DNA of 37,783 nucleotides from Polycyclovorans sp. (GCA_002706265.1 PAKU01000005.1:1-37783), one strand, 5' to 3'; positions 15,145-23,886 are shown, counted from the stretch's first letter. Notes: generated from the sequence alone by a model not told the origin. Numbers and translations are program-made.

Positions 15145-15939
15145 ATGTCCAGTAAACGCAAGCCCATCCGCACCGCGATGGGTTATTCGACGCCCGACCG
15201 CATCGTCGTTCGCGGGTTCGACCTGCCGGGCGAATTGCTCGGCCATATCAATCTGGGCGACATGGCCTTCCTCGAGATGATGGGGCGCATTCCCACATCG
15301 CAGGAATCGGTGCTGTTCAACGCGCTCGCCGTGACCCTGGTCGAGCACGGCCTGACCCCGAGCGCGCTGGCCGCAAGGCTCACCTACGCCGGGGCGCCCG
15401 AGTCCATCCAGGGTGCCGTCGCTGCCGGCCTGGGCGGGCTGGGCACGGTGTTCGTGGGGACCACCGAAGGCTCCGCCAAGCTGCTGCAGGAAGCGATTCC
15501 CGACCCGAAGAATCCTGGTGATCTGGATGCGCTGGCCCAGAAGATCGTTGCCGACTGGCACGCGCGCAAGGCCATCCTGCCCGGCATCGGCCATCCGTTG
15601 CACAAGCCGATCGATCCGCGCACCCCGCGCCTGTTCGCCATCGCCCGCGAGCAGGGCTTCGACGGCCCCTACATCGCGCTGATGGAGCGCGTCGCCGCCG
15701 AGGCCGCACGGGTCTACGGCAAGGTGCTGCCGATCAACGCCACCGGCGCCATCGGCGCCTGCTGCTCGGAACTCGGCATCGCCTGGACCGCCTGCCGCGG
15801 CATCGGCGTGCTGGCGCGCGCCGTCGGGCTGGTCGGTCACATCATGGAAGAAATGCACTCGCCCATCGCCAAGGAAATCTGGACCCGCGCCGAGGACGAG
15901 GCGCGCGACCACGCGCTCGGCACGCGCAGCGAAAGCTGA
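15145..15939 (+). CDS. Citryl-CoA lyase-like protein (citrate synthase fold)
   Basis: A 264-residue stand-alone protein resembling the citrate-synthase/citryl-CoA-lyase domain, as at the C-terminus of ATP-citrate lyase. The histidine motifs are visible: VEHGLTPS with His68 and PGIGHPLHK with His150. The segment matching the catalytic-Asp motif (NVDGLIG in human ACLY, from memory) reads NATGAIG here, so Thr199 stands where Asp is expected. A canonical citrate synthase reaction is therefore doubtful; it may act on another CoA thioester in a Claisen or retro-Claisen step. GGAG lies 6 bp before the ATG, and it sits 26 bp after the hydratase and 35 bp before a thiolase, which supports a role in acyl-CoA cleavage. 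Confidence 0.85.
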   Translation: MSSKRKPIRTAMGYSTPDRIVVRGFDLPGELLGHINLGDMAFLEMMGRIPTSQESVLFNALAVTLVEHGLTPSALAARLTYAGAPESIQGAVAAGLGGLGTVFVGTTEGSAKLLQEAIPDPKNPGDLDALAQKIVADWHARKAILPGIGHPLHKPIDPRTPRLFAIAREQGFDGPYIALMERVAAEAARVYGKVLPINATGAIGACCSELGIAWTACRGIGVLARAVGLVGHIMEEMHSPIAKEIWTRAEDEARDHALGTRSES

Positions 15940-15974
15940 TCCGTGTTCCTTATCCACCAATACCGAGTATCAAC

Positions 15975-17180
15975 ATGATCGATGCCTTCATCTGCGATGC
16001 CGTACGCACGCCTTTCGGCCGCTACGGCGGCATTCTCGCCAGCATCCGCGCCGACGATCTCGCAGCGCTGCCGATCCAGGCGCTGATGCGCCGCAACACC
16101 GGCGTCGACTGGTCGGCGCTCGACGACGTGATCTACGGCTGCGTCAACGGCGCCGGTGAGGACAGCCGCAATGTTGCGCGCATGGCCCTGCTGCTGGCCG
16201 GCCTGCCGCAGGAAGTCCCCGGCGGCACCGTGAACCGGCTGTGCGGGTCGAGCCTCGACGCTGTGGCGACGGCCGCGCGCGCCATCAAGGCGGGCGAAGG
16301 CGACCTGCTGATTGCCGGTGGCGTCGAGAGCATGACCCGCGCGCCCTTCATCATGGCCAAGGCCGACGGCGCGTTTCCGCGTGCCGTGAAGATCGAGGAC
16401 AGCACCATCGGCTGGCGGTTCATCAACCCGCTGATGAAGGCGCGCTATGGCGTGGACAGCATGCCCGAGACTGCCGAGAACGTGGCCGAGCAATTCGGCA
16501 TCGAACGCGCCGCGCAGGATGCATTCGCGCTGCGCAGCCAGCAGCGTTTTGCGAGCGCGCTGGCCGAGGGCCTTTTCAAAGACCAGATCGAGCCGGTGCT
16601 GCTGCCGCAAAAGAAGGGTGACGCGCTGCGTCTGGACAGCGACGAGCCGCCGCGCCCCGACACCAGCCTGGAGCGCCTGGCCAAGCTCAAGGGCATCGTG
16701 CGTCCGGACGGCTCAGTGACGGCCGGCAATGCCTCGCAGGTCAACGATGGCGCCTGCGCGATGCTGATCGCCTCGGCCGAGGGTGCGAAGCGTCACGGGC
16801 TCAAGCCGCGCGCACGCGTCGTGGCGGCCACCACCATCGGCAACGCGCCGCGCATCATGGGCTTTGCGCCGGCACCGGCCGTGAAGAAACTGCTGGCGCG
16901 CACCGGCCTGAGCATCGACCGGATGGACGTGATCGAACTCAACGAGGCCTTTGCTGCGCAGGCGCTGGCCGTGACGCGCGACCTGGGGCTGGCCGACGAC
17001 GACGCGCGGGTCAATCCCAACGGCGGCGCGATCGCGCTCGGTCATCCGCTGGGCGCTTCCGGCGCGCGTCTGGTGATGACCGCAGTGGCGCAACTGGAAC
17101 GCAGCGGCGGACGCTATGGCCTGTGCACCATGTGCATCGGCGTCGGTCAGGGCATTGCGCTGATCGTCGAGCGCGTCTGA
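15975..17180 (+). CDS. Thiolase family acetyl-CoA acyltransferase
   Basis: A 401-residue thiolase with all three catalytic motifs: nucleophile Cys90 in NRLCGSSLDA, His357 in GGAIALGHPLGASGA and the proton-donor Cys387 in MCIGVGQG. Length and motifs fit the degradative thiolase I group, which includes PcaF-like 3-oxoadipyl-CoA thiolases. It would cleave a 3-oxoacyl-CoA with CoA to release acetyl-CoA (or propionyl-CoA) in the last step of beta-oxidation. It is in line with the hydratase and citryl-CoA-lyase-like genes in the same operon. The ribosome-binding site is weak. Confidence 0.93.
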   Translation: MIDAFICDAVRTPFGRYGGILASIRADDLAALPIQALMRRNTGVDWSALDDVIYGCVNGAGEDSRNVARMALLLAGLPQEVPGGTVNRLCGSSLDAVATAARAIKAGEGDLLIAGGVESMTRAPFIMAKADGAFPRAVKIEDSTIGWRFINPLMKARYGVDSMPETAENVAEQFGIERAAQDAFALRSQQRFASALAEGLFKDQIEPVLLPQKKGDALRLDSDEPPRPDTSLERLAKLKGIVRPDGSVTAGNASQVNDGACAMLIASAEGAKRHGLKPRARVVAATTIGNAPRIMGFAPAPAVKKLLARTGLSIDRMDVIELNEAFAAQALAVTRDLGLADDDARVNPNGGAIALGHPLGASGARLVMTAVAQLERSGGRYGLCTMCIGVGQGIALIVERV

Positions 17181-17207
17181 GCCTCAGGCCGCCACGGGAC
17201 GCCCACC

Positions 17208-18437
17208 ATGACTTCGTCAGAACACTTCGACCCGCGCGATGCGGCGGTGATCCAGAACCCGTTCCCGGCGCTGGCGCGGCTGCGCGAGCACGAGCCTTTG
17301 CACTACAGCGAGGCGATGGCGGGCTGGGTCATCACGCGCTACGAGGACGTGCGCAATTCCATGCGCGATCCGCGTTACTCGGCCAACCGTCTGCGACCAT
17401 TCTTTGCGCACATGGACCCGACGCGGCGCGAGCGCCTCGCGGCGCTGGAGAAGAACCTGTCGCTGTGGGCGGTCTTCAACGATCCGCCCGATCACGGCCG
17501 CGTGCGCAATCTGATGAACAAGGCCTTCACCACCTCGGCCCTGGCGCACATGGAAGGGCGCATCGCCGAGATGGTGGAATCACTGGTGGACGAACTCGCG
17601 GCGCAGGACGGCGAGGTCGATTTCATCCGCGCCTTCGCCTACCCGCTGCCGGCGATGGTCATCGCCGAGATCCTCGGCGTGCCCCGCGAAGACGTGGCGC
17701 ACCTCAAGCGCTGGTCCGATGAACTGGCCTCGTTCGTGCTGACCTCGCGTCTGTCGCCCGATCGCTACGGCCGTGCCGACGCCGCGATCCGCGAGATGCA
17801 CGACTATTTCGGGCAGATGGCCCAACGGCTGCGCCGGCATCCGGACGGCGGCATCGTCGCGCGCATGGTCGCGGCCGAGGAGAAGGGTGATTTTCTCTCC
17901 GAGGACGAGCTGGTCGCCGCCTGCGTGCTGCTGCTGTTCGCCGGTCACGAAACCACGACGCAGTTGTTCGGCAACGGTCTGTATGCCTTGCTGCGCTGGC
18001 CGGAGCAGATGCAGCGCCTGCGCGACGGCCTGCACGACCGCGGGCAGGTCGAGAACGCGGTCGAGGAAATCCTGCGCTGGGATGGGCCGGGTCTGGCCGG
18101 GGTGCGCGTGCTCAACGAAGACGTGGACCTGCACGGACAACGCGTGCCGGCGGGCAGCCGCATCTTTCAGTTCGTGGCCGCGGCCAATCGCGACCCGGCC
18201 GTGTTCGCCGATCCCGACCGCTTCGACATTGCGCGTGATCCGAATCCGCACCTGACCTTCGGCTATGGCATCCACTTCTGTCTGGGGGCGCCGCTGGCCA
18301 GGATGGAGGCGCGCATCGCCTGGCCGATCCTTCTGAACAAACTGCGTGACATCGAACTGGTGGAAACGCCGCAATTCAGCGACTCGATGATCGTGCGCGG
18401 CCTTGAGGGTTTGCGGGTGCGCTGCCGACCGGCCTGA
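17208..18437 (+). CDS. Cytochrome P450, bacterial soluble type
   Basis: A 409-residue P450 without a membrane anchor. Visible features are the I-helix oxygen-activation motif AGHETT (about 245-250), the K-helix ExxR pair Glu287/Arg290 and the haem-binding loop FGYGIHFCLG with the ligand Cys358. It would hydroxylate a hydrophobic substrate with electrons from a ferredoxin and reductase. Neither partner is encoded in this window, so they must come from elsewhere. It starts 27 bp after the thiolase, implying co-transcription. Its place among acyl-CoA genes suggests terminal or ring hydroxylation feeding the pathway. CYP family and substrate cannot be fixed by eye. Confidence 0.95.
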   Translation: MTSSEHFDPRDAAVIQNPFPALARLREHEPLHYSEAMAGWVITRYEDVRNSMRDPRYSANRLRPFFAHMDPTRRERLAALEKNLSLWAVFNDPPDHGRVRNLMNKAFTTSALAHMEGRIAEMVESLVDELAAQDGEVDFIRAFAYPLPAMVIAEILGVPREDVAHLKRWSDELASFVLTSRLSPDRYGRADAAIREMHDYFGQMAQRLRRHPDGGIVARMVAAEEKGDFLSEDELVAACVLLLFAGHETTTQLFGNGLYALLRWPEQMQRLRDGLHDRGQVENAVEEILRWDGPGLAGVRVLNEDVDLHGQRVPAGSRIFQFVAAANRDPAVFADPDRFDIARDPNPHLTFGYGIHFCLGAPLARMEARIAWPILLNKLRDIELVETPQFSDSMIVRGLEGLRVRCRPA

Positions 18438-18504
18438 ACCGGGGCGCGGGTGGTGGCGCGCGCTTCACCGCATTGCAGGCGTGGGCCTTAGGCCGTTAAA
18501 CTAT

Positions 18505-18518
18505 CGAACGCTTGTTAG
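18505..18518. promoter_or_regulatory. Putative operator, degenerate shared palindrome copy 3
   Basis: CGAACGCTTGTTAG matches the reverse complement of copy 1 (CTAACGGTTGTTAG) at 12 of 14 positions, with one perfect half-site TGTTAG. It stands in the 135-bp gap after the P450 gene, suggesting an internal promoter for the acyl-CoA dehydrogenase genes. Confidence 0.45.
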
Positions 18519-18572
18519 ATGAACAGAGCGGCAGTCCATGCCGCCGACCACGACCCGAGAGCCTTGACACCC

Positions 18573-19739
18573 GTGAACTTCCAGTCCGACGAACAGCACG
18601 ACAGCATCCGTGAGGCCGTGCGCACCCTGTGTGCGCGTTTCGATGCCCATTACTGGCTGGAAAAAGACAAGCACGGTGGTTTTCCGCTGGACTTCCACCG
18701 CGCCATGGCCGATGCCGGCTGGCTGGGCATCTGCACGCCCGAAGCCTATGGCGGCTCGGGGCTGGGCATCACCGAGGCCAGCATCCTGATGCAGACCATC
18801 GCCGAGTCCGGTGCGGGCCTGTCGGGGGCGTCGTCCATTCACATGAACATCTTCGGCCTGCAGCCGGTGGTGGTGTACGGCACCGAAGAACAGAAACACC
18901 GGTTTCTGCCGCCGCTGGTGAAGGGCGAGCAGAAAGCCTGTTTCGGCGTGACCGAGCCCGATGCGGGCTTAGACACCACGCACCTGAAGACACGCGCCGA
19001 GCGGGTCAAGGGCGGTTACGTGCTGCACGGGCGCAAGGTGTGGATCTCCACCGCACAGGTCGCGGACCGCATCCTGATTCTGACCCGCACCACGCCCATC
19101 GAGCAGTGCAAGAAGCCCACCCAGGGCATGACCCTGTTCTACGCGCCGCTGGATCGCCGCTACGTCGACATCCGCGAGATCGACAAGATGGGCCGCCACT
19201 GCGTGGACTCCAACGAGCTGGCCATCGACGGCCTGCCGGTGTCCGACGAAGACCGCGTGGGCGAGGAAGGGCGTGGCTTCGAATACATCCTGCATGGCCT
19301 CAACCCCGAGCGGGTGCTGATTGCCTCCGAGGCCGTGGGCCTGGGGCGCGCCGCGCTCAACCGCGCGGTGAACTACGCGAAGGAGCGTGAGGTGTTCGGG
19401 CGCGCCATCGGCAAAAACCAGTCCATTCAACACCCGCTGGCCGAAAGCTGGATTGAACTTGAAGCCGCCGAGCTGCTGGCGCGCCGTGCCGGCTGGAAGT
19501 ACGACCAGGGCCTGCCCTGCGGGCCGGACGCCAATGCCGCCAAGTTTTACGCTGCCGAGGTGGGGTTCCGCGCCTGCACGCGCGCGGTCGCCACGCATGG
19601 CGGCATGGGCTATGCCAAGGAGTACCACGTCGAACGCTACCTGCGCGAGATGATGATTCCGCGCATCGCGCCCATCAGCCCGCAACTGATTCTGTGCCAT
19701 ATCGCCGAGAAAGTGCTCGGCCTTCCCAAAAGCTACTGA
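18573..19739 (+). CDS. Acyl-CoA dehydrogenase, relocated catalytic Glu
   Basis: An FAD-dependent acyl-CoA dehydrogenase (about 388 residues from GTG 18573), forming a 2-enoyl-CoA and passing electrons to ETF. Typical elements are the substrate-loop CFGVTEPDAG (about 123-132), THGGMGYAKEY near the C-terminus and the final EKVLGLPKSY. There is no YEGTxE-type Glu in the C-terminal region. Instead Glu246 in GLNPER lies where isovaleryl- and long-chain acyl-CoA dehydrogenases keep their base. I prefer GTG 18573 over ATG 18519: the latter abuts the operator copy and adds 18 residues that the paralogue at 25331 lacks, whereas MNFQSDEQ aligns with MNFELSSEQ there. GAGAG at 18557 is a fair ribosome-binding site. 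Confidence 0.9.
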   Translation: MNFQSDEQHDSIREAVRTLCARFDAHYWLEKDKHGGFPLDFHRAMADAGWLGICTPEAYGGSGLGITEASILMQTIAESGAGLSGASSIHMNIFGLQPVVVYGTEEQKHRFLPPLVKGEQKACFGVTEPDAGLDTTHLKTRAERVKGGYVLHGRKVWISTAQVADRILILTRTTPIEQCKKPTQGMTLFYAPLDRRYVDIREIDKMGRHCVDSNELAIDGLPVSDEDRVGEEGRGFEYILHGLNPERVLIASEAVGLGRAALNRAVNYAKEREVFGRAIGKNQSIQHPLAESWIELEAAELLARRAGWKYDQGLPCGPDANAAKFYAAEVGFRACTRAVATHGGMGYAKEYHVERYLREMMIPRIAPISPQLILCHIAEKVLGLPKSY

Positions 19740-19752
19740 GGGATTCAAAACG

Positions 19753-20916
19753 ATGAGTGCCCAACCCACGCCTGACGCGATTGCGCAGGCTGAACGCGAC
19801 GACCAGGTTCGCTTGCTTCAGGACAGCGTCACCGCCTTCGCGGCAGGCCGACTGCCGCTGTCGCGCGCGCGCAAGCTGCGCAAGGCGCAGCCGGAATTCG
19901 ACCCGGCCATGTTTGAAGAACTGGCAGGGCAGGGCTGGACCGGCCTGCTGCTGCCCGAGGAATTTGGCGGTTTTGGCCTGGGCTTTGCCGAAGCGCGCGT
20001 GGTGATCGAGGGACTTGCCGCGCAGCTCGCGCCCGAACCCATGGTGCCGGTTGCCGTGCTGGCGGCCGGGGCGCTGCGGCGGTGCGCCCAGTCGGTGCAG
20101 CGCGACGAACTGCTCACCGCCGTTGCGGCCGGCACCGCGGTGCCGGGCCTGGTCTGGCAGGACGTGGCCGGCAGCCTGGAGCTTGATTCACCGCCGTTCA
20201 CCGCGGCACCCGCAGGCGACGGCTGGACGCTGGACGGCGAGGCGCGTTTCGTGCGCCCGGGCAGCGGTGCCACCGAGTACCTGTTGCTGGCCTCCACGCC
20301 GAAAGGGGTCGCGCTGTTCGCCGTGGCGCCCGGCAGCAGCGGGCTTGAGGTGCAACACGAGGTCCAGGCCGACGGCACGGCGCTGGCACGCCTCAAGGCC
20401 ACCCAGCTGTCGGTGAATGCAGGCGCTGCGCTCACCCTGGACCGCGCCGACCTGGCCGCCACGCTCGATGAGGCGCTGGTGATGAACGCGGTCGAGTTGT
20501 TCGCGCTGATCGTGCGCATGCGCGCGATGACGCTCGACTACCTGAAAACCCGCATGCAGTTCGGCAAAGCCATCGGCAGCTTCCAGTCGCTGCAGCATCG
20601 TTCTGCCGACATGCTGATGCAGGAAGAATTGACCCGTGCCGTGGTCGGCCAGGCGGTCGCCGCGCTCGATGCAGATGTGAGCCAGCACCGGCGCACCAGC
20701 ATGGCCAGCCGCGCCAAGGCGCGTGCTGCCGAGGTGGCGATGTCCACCGCGCGCGAGGCGATTCAGATGCACGGCGGCATTGCCGTGACCGACGAATACG
20801 ACCTCAGCCTCTACGTCAACCGGGTGCTGTCGCTGGCGCCCTGGCTGGGCAACGCCCAGGCACACCGCCGGCGCTATGTGCGCCTGAATCCTCCCGTGGC
20901 CGGAAGCGAGGGCTGA
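19753..20916 (+). CDS. Acyl-CoA dehydrogenase small subunit (PimD-like)
   Basis: A 387-residue acyl-CoA dehydrogenase-fold protein. The segment QMHGGIAVTDEYDLSLYVNR near the C-terminus is typical of the small subunit of two-subunit enzymes such as pimeloyl-CoA dehydrogenase and steroid-pathway FadE pairs. No Glu is found at the C-terminal catalytic position (LGNAQ where an active enzyme has SNEIQ), so it is probably the non-catalytic or FAD-anchoring partner. The central domain lacks the usual TEPDAGS motif. It is followed after 5 bp by the large subunit gene, which supports a heterotetramer. Start ATG 19753 has AGGG about 9 bp upstream. Confidence 0.9.
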   Translation: MSAQPTPDAIAQAERDDQVRLLQDSVTAFAAGRLPLSRARKLRKAQPEFDPAMFEELAGQGWTGLLLPEEFGGFGLGFAEARVVIEGLAAQLAPEPMVPVAVLAAGALRRCAQSVQRDELLTAVAAGTAVPGLVWQDVAGSLELDSPPFTAAPAGDGWTLDGEARFVRPGSGATEYLLLASTPKGVALFAVAPGSSGLEVQHEVQADGTALARLKATQLSVNAGAALTLDRADLAATLDEALVMNAVELFALIVRMRAMTLDYLKTRMQFGKAIGSFQSLQHRSADMLMQEELTRAVVGQAVAALDADVSQHRRTSMASRAKARAAEVAMSTAREAIQMHGGIAVTDEYDLSLYVNRVLSLAPWLGNAQAHRRRYVRLNPPVAGSEG

Positions 20917-20921
20917 ACACC

Positions 20922-22076
20922 ATGCAAAAGACCGACTGGAACACCCTGACCGACGACGATTTCCGCAGCCAGGTGCGCGCGTTCTTCCACGCCAACTACC
21001 CGGAACACCTGCGCTACCCCAAGACCCGACTGCGCTGGGCGCAGGTAAAGGACTGGTACCTGACCCTGTCGAAGCAGGGCTGGCTGGCCCCGGCGTGGCC
21101 GCAGCAGTACGGCGGGATGGGGCTGACGCCGTCAAAGCTGGTCATCTTCATGGAGGAGCTTGAGCTGCACGGCATCGGCCGCGCCCCGGACATGGGCATC
21201 GTCATGGTCGGGCCGCTGCTGATCCAGCACGGCACCGAGGAACAGAAGGCCTACTACCTGCCGAAGATTCTCTCCGGCGAGCATGTCTGGTGCCAGGGCT
21301 ACTCCGAGCCGAACGCCGGCTCCGACCTCGCCAGCCTGCGCACCGAGGCGGTGCTGGACGGCGATCATTTCATCGTCAACGGCCAGAAGACCTGGACCTC
21401 GCTGGCCCAGGACGCCACGCACATCTTCATGCTGGTGCGCACCGACAAGCAGGCCAAGAAGCAGGAAGGCATCAGCTTCCTGCTGGCCGAAACCAGCACG
21501 CCGGGAATCGAGCTGCGGCCGATCCGTAACCTTGCCGGCCACGAGGAATTCTGCGAGACCTTCCTGCGTGACGTGCGCGTGCCCAAGGAAAACATCGTGG
21601 GCGAAATGAATCGTGGCTGGACCATCGCCAAGGCGCTGCTCAGTTTCGAGCGCATCGGCATCGGCGGCCCCAAGCAGAGCCAGTACGCCATGGCGCGACT
21701 CGAAGAACTGGCGCTGCAACTGGGCCTGACCGAAGACCAGGGCTTCATGGACACCTACGCGCGCTACAAGCTCGACGTGCTGGACCATGCGGCGCTCTAC
21801 GAGCGCTTCGTCGATCAGGTGCGTCGCGGTGAAACGCTGGGGTCCGACGTTTCCATGCTCAAGATCATGGGGACCGAGAACTACCAGAAAATCTCCCAGC
21901 TGCTGGTCGAGACGGCGGGCAGCGCCGGGGGGCTGGTGGGTGATGTGGACATGGCCGGCGATTCCTTCGACTGGTTGACCAGCTACTACAACGCGCGACC
22001 GGCCACGATCTACGGCGGGTCCAACGAGATCCAGCGCAACATCCTGTCCTCGCAGGTGCTCGGCCTGAAGTCCTGA
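20922..22076 (+). CDS. Acyl-CoA dehydrogenase large subunit (PimC-like)
   Basis: A 384-residue acyl-CoA dehydrogenase with an intact catalytic region. The N-terminal half carries WLAPAWPQQYGGMG and the substrate-loop CQGYSEPNAGSDLASL. The C-terminal YGGSNEIQRNI contains the expected catalytic Glu. These features match large subunits of PimC-type and steroid-degradation FadE heterotetramers. The gene starts 5 bp after the small subunit, so coupled translation and assembly are likely. The enzyme would desaturate a CoA-activated substrate, often a bulky or dicarboxylic one in such pairs. That substrate class is inference from family, not from residues. Confidence 0.93.
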   Translation: MQKTDWNTLTDDDFRSQVRAFFHANYPEHLRYPKTRLRWAQVKDWYLTLSKQGWLAPAWPQQYGGMGLTPSKLVIFMEELELHGIGRAPDMGIVMVGPLLIQHGTEEQKAYYLPKILSGEHVWCQGYSEPNAGSDLASLRTEAVLDGDHFIVNGQKTWTSLAQDATHIFMLVRTDKQAKKQEGISFLLAETSTPGIELRPIRNLAGHEEFCETFLRDVRVPKENIVGEMNRGWTIAKALLSFERIGIGGPKQSQYAMARLEELALQLGLTEDQGFMDTYARYKLDVLDHAALYERFVDQVRRGETLGSDVSMLKIMGTENYQKISQLLVETAGSAGGLVGDVDMAGDSFDWLTSYYNARPATIYGGSNEIQRNILSSQVLGLKS

Positions 22077-22110
22077 GCGCGACACCCACAAATCTTAAGG
22101 AGAGCAAGAC

Positions 22111-23025
22111 ATGAGCAAAATGATGGAAGGCAAGGTGGTCGTGGTCACGGGCGCGGGTCGCGGCATTGGCCGGGACATGGCGCTGCTGATGGCGGCCGAG
22201 GGCGCCGCCGTGGTGGTCAATGACTTGGGCGTGTCGGTGGACGGCAGCGTCTCCACTGAAACACCGGCCGCCGAAGTGGTGCGCGAGATCGAGAGCCGGG
22301 GCGGCCGCGCCGTGGCCAACGGCGAAAGCGTGTCCGACTGGACCGCCGCCGGCCGCATCGTGCAGTGCGCGATGGACACCTTTGGCCGCATCGACGCGGT
22401 GGTCAACAACGCCGGCATCCTGCGCGACCGCTTCTTCTTCAACATGAGCCTGGAAGAATGGCGTGCGGTGATCGACGTGCACCTCAACGGCACCTTCTAC
22501 GTGTCGCGCGCCGCGGCGCCGCACTTCAAGGCGCAGAACTCGGGCGCCTACGTGCACATGACCTCCACCTCGGGGCTGATCGGCAACTACGGCCAGGCCA
22601 ATTACGGTGCGGCCAAGCTGGGCATCGCCTCGCTGTCCAAGCAGATCGCGATGGACATGAAGCGCTACAACGTGCGCTCCAACTGCATCTCGCCGTTCGC
22701 CTGGAGCCGCATGATCGGCTCGATTCCCACCGAGACGCCGCAGCAGCAGGCACGCGTGGAAAAGCTCAAGAAAATGGAAGCCGGCAAGATCGCGCCGGTG
22801 GCGGTGTATCTGGCCAGCGACGCGGCCCATGAAGTGTCCGGGCAGATCTTCGCCGTGCGCGCCAACGAAATCTTCCTGATGAGCCAGCCGCGTCCCATCC
22901 GCGGCGTGCATCGCAGCGAGGGCTGGACGCCGCAGACCGTTGCCGAACACGCCATGCCCGCGCTCAAGGCTGACTTCTTCGCCCTGGAAACCAGCGGCGA
23001 AGTGTTCTCCTGGGACCCGGTCTGA
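22111..23025 (+). CDS. SDR, (3R)-hydroxyacyl-CoA dehydrogenase-like (MFE-2 domain type)
   Basis: A 304-residue SDR with TGAGRGIG (about 13-20), VVVNDLG after the second strand, NNAGILRDR, catalytic Ser in the TSTSG region (about 151-155) and Tyr165/Lys169 (YGAAK). It resembles the dehydrogenase domain of peroxisomal multifunctional enzyme 2. The neighbouring gene, 3 bp downstream, encodes a hydratase-2-type MaoC protein, the other MFE-2 activity, so the pair probably performs the hydration and oxidation steps through the R-hydroxy intermediate. AAGGAGAG is placed just before the ATG. The C-terminal region after residue 240 is longer than in minimal SDRs. Confidence 0.93.
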   Translation: MSKMMEGKVVVVTGAGRGIGRDMALLMAAEGAAVVVNDLGVSVDGSVSTETPAAEVVREIESRGGRAVANGESVSDWTAAGRIVQCAMDTFGRIDAVVNNAGILRDRFFFNMSLEEWRAVIDVHLNGTFYVSRAAAPHFKAQNSGAYVHMTSTSGLIGNYGQANYGAAKLGIASLSKQIAMDMKRYNVRSNCISPFAWSRMIGSIPTETPQQQARVEKLKKMEAGKIAPVAVYLASDAAHEVSGQIFAVRANEIFLMSQPRPIRGVHRSEGWTPQTVAEHAMPALKADFFALETSGEVFSWDPV

Positions 23026-23028
23026 GCC

Positions 23029-23886
23029 ATGGCGGTCGACTACCAGCACCTGCTCCACTATCCGATTCCGGAGGTCCGGCAGAAGTACACGCGCAAGGAC
23101 ACCATGCTCTATGCGCTGGGCATCGGGCTGGGCGCCGACCCGATGGACGAGCAGCAACTGCGCTACGTCTACGAAGACGGCCTGCAGGTGCTGCCGACCT
23201 ATCCGGTGGTGCTCGGGCATCCCGGTTTCTGGTGGAAGAAGCCGGATACCGGCGTTGACTGGGTGCGCATCGTCCATGGCGAGCAGGGCCTGATCATTCA
23301 CAAGCTGCCGCCGCCGGAAGGCGAACTGATCGGCCGCACGCGGGTGACCGGCATCGTCGACAAGGGCGCCGGCAAGGGCATCCTCGTCTACTCCGAACGC
23401 ACCCTGACCGACGCCGCCACCGGCGAGCTGTTGGCGACGCTGCCCAACACCACGTTCTGCCGTGGCGATGGCGGCATCGGCGCGCCGACCGGCCCGACGC
23501 CGCCGGTACACGAGCTGCCGACGCGCGAGCCGGATGTGTCGATCACGCTCGACACCCTGCCGCAGGCGGCGCTGATCTATCGGCTGTCGGGCGATGACAA
23601 CCCGCTGCACGCCGACCCCAAGGTGGCACGCGCGGCGAAGTTTGATCGTCCCATCCTGCACGGGCTGTGCACCTTCGGGGTGGCGGGCCATGCACTGGTC
23701 AAGGCGCTGGACTACAACGCCAGCCGCATCGCCTCGATGCATGCGCGCTTCACCGCGCCGGTCTATCCGGGCGAGTCGCTGACCACCGACATCTGGCGCG
23801 ACGGCACGTTGTGGTCGTTCCGCACCCGGGTGGCGGCACGCGACCTGGTGGTGCTGGGCAACGGCCGCCTGCAGCTGCATTCCTGA
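23029..23886 (+). CDS. MaoC-family enoyl-CoA hydratase 2
   Basis: A 285-residue double hot-dog protein of the hydratase 2 type, adding water to trans-2-enoyl-CoA to give (3R)-hydroxyacyl-CoA. The signature YRLSGDDNPLHADP is at about 184-197 and is followed by FDRPILHGL. Asp189 and His194 have the five-residue spacing of the catalytic Asp/His pair of human MFE-2 hydratase. The N-terminal half begins YTRKDTMLYALGIG, typical of the family. It is homologous to Hsd4B-type proteins in actinobacterial steroid catabolism. The start ATG is 3 bp after the SDR stop. Together they replace a fused MFE-2. Confidence 0.94.
   Translation: MAVDYQHLLHYPIPEVRQKYTRKDTMLYALGIGLGADPMDEQQLRYVYEDGLQVLPTYPVVLGHPGFWWKKPDTGVDWVRIVHGEQGLIIHKLPPPEGELIGRTRVTGIVDKGAGKGILVYSERTLTDAATGELLATLPNTTFCRGDGGIGAPTGPTPPVHELPTREPDVSITLDTLPQAALIYRLSGDDNPLHADPKVARAAKFDRPILHGLCTFGVAGHALVKALDYNASRIASMHARFTAPVYPGESLTTDIWRDGTLWSFRTRVAARDLVVLGNGRLQLHS

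Noticed and set aside
18519..18572. ATG 18519 as start of the acyl-CoA dehydrogenase.
   Set aside because: It directly touches the operator-like site and adds 18 residues absent from the paralogue; GTG 18573 gives a family-like N-terminus.
21865..23880. A 671-codon open frame on the minus strand opposite the SDR and MaoC genes.
   Set aside because: It is rich in His, Arg, Gly and Ala with no domain motif, and it mirrors well-supported genes on the other strand; typical of high-GC antisense frames.
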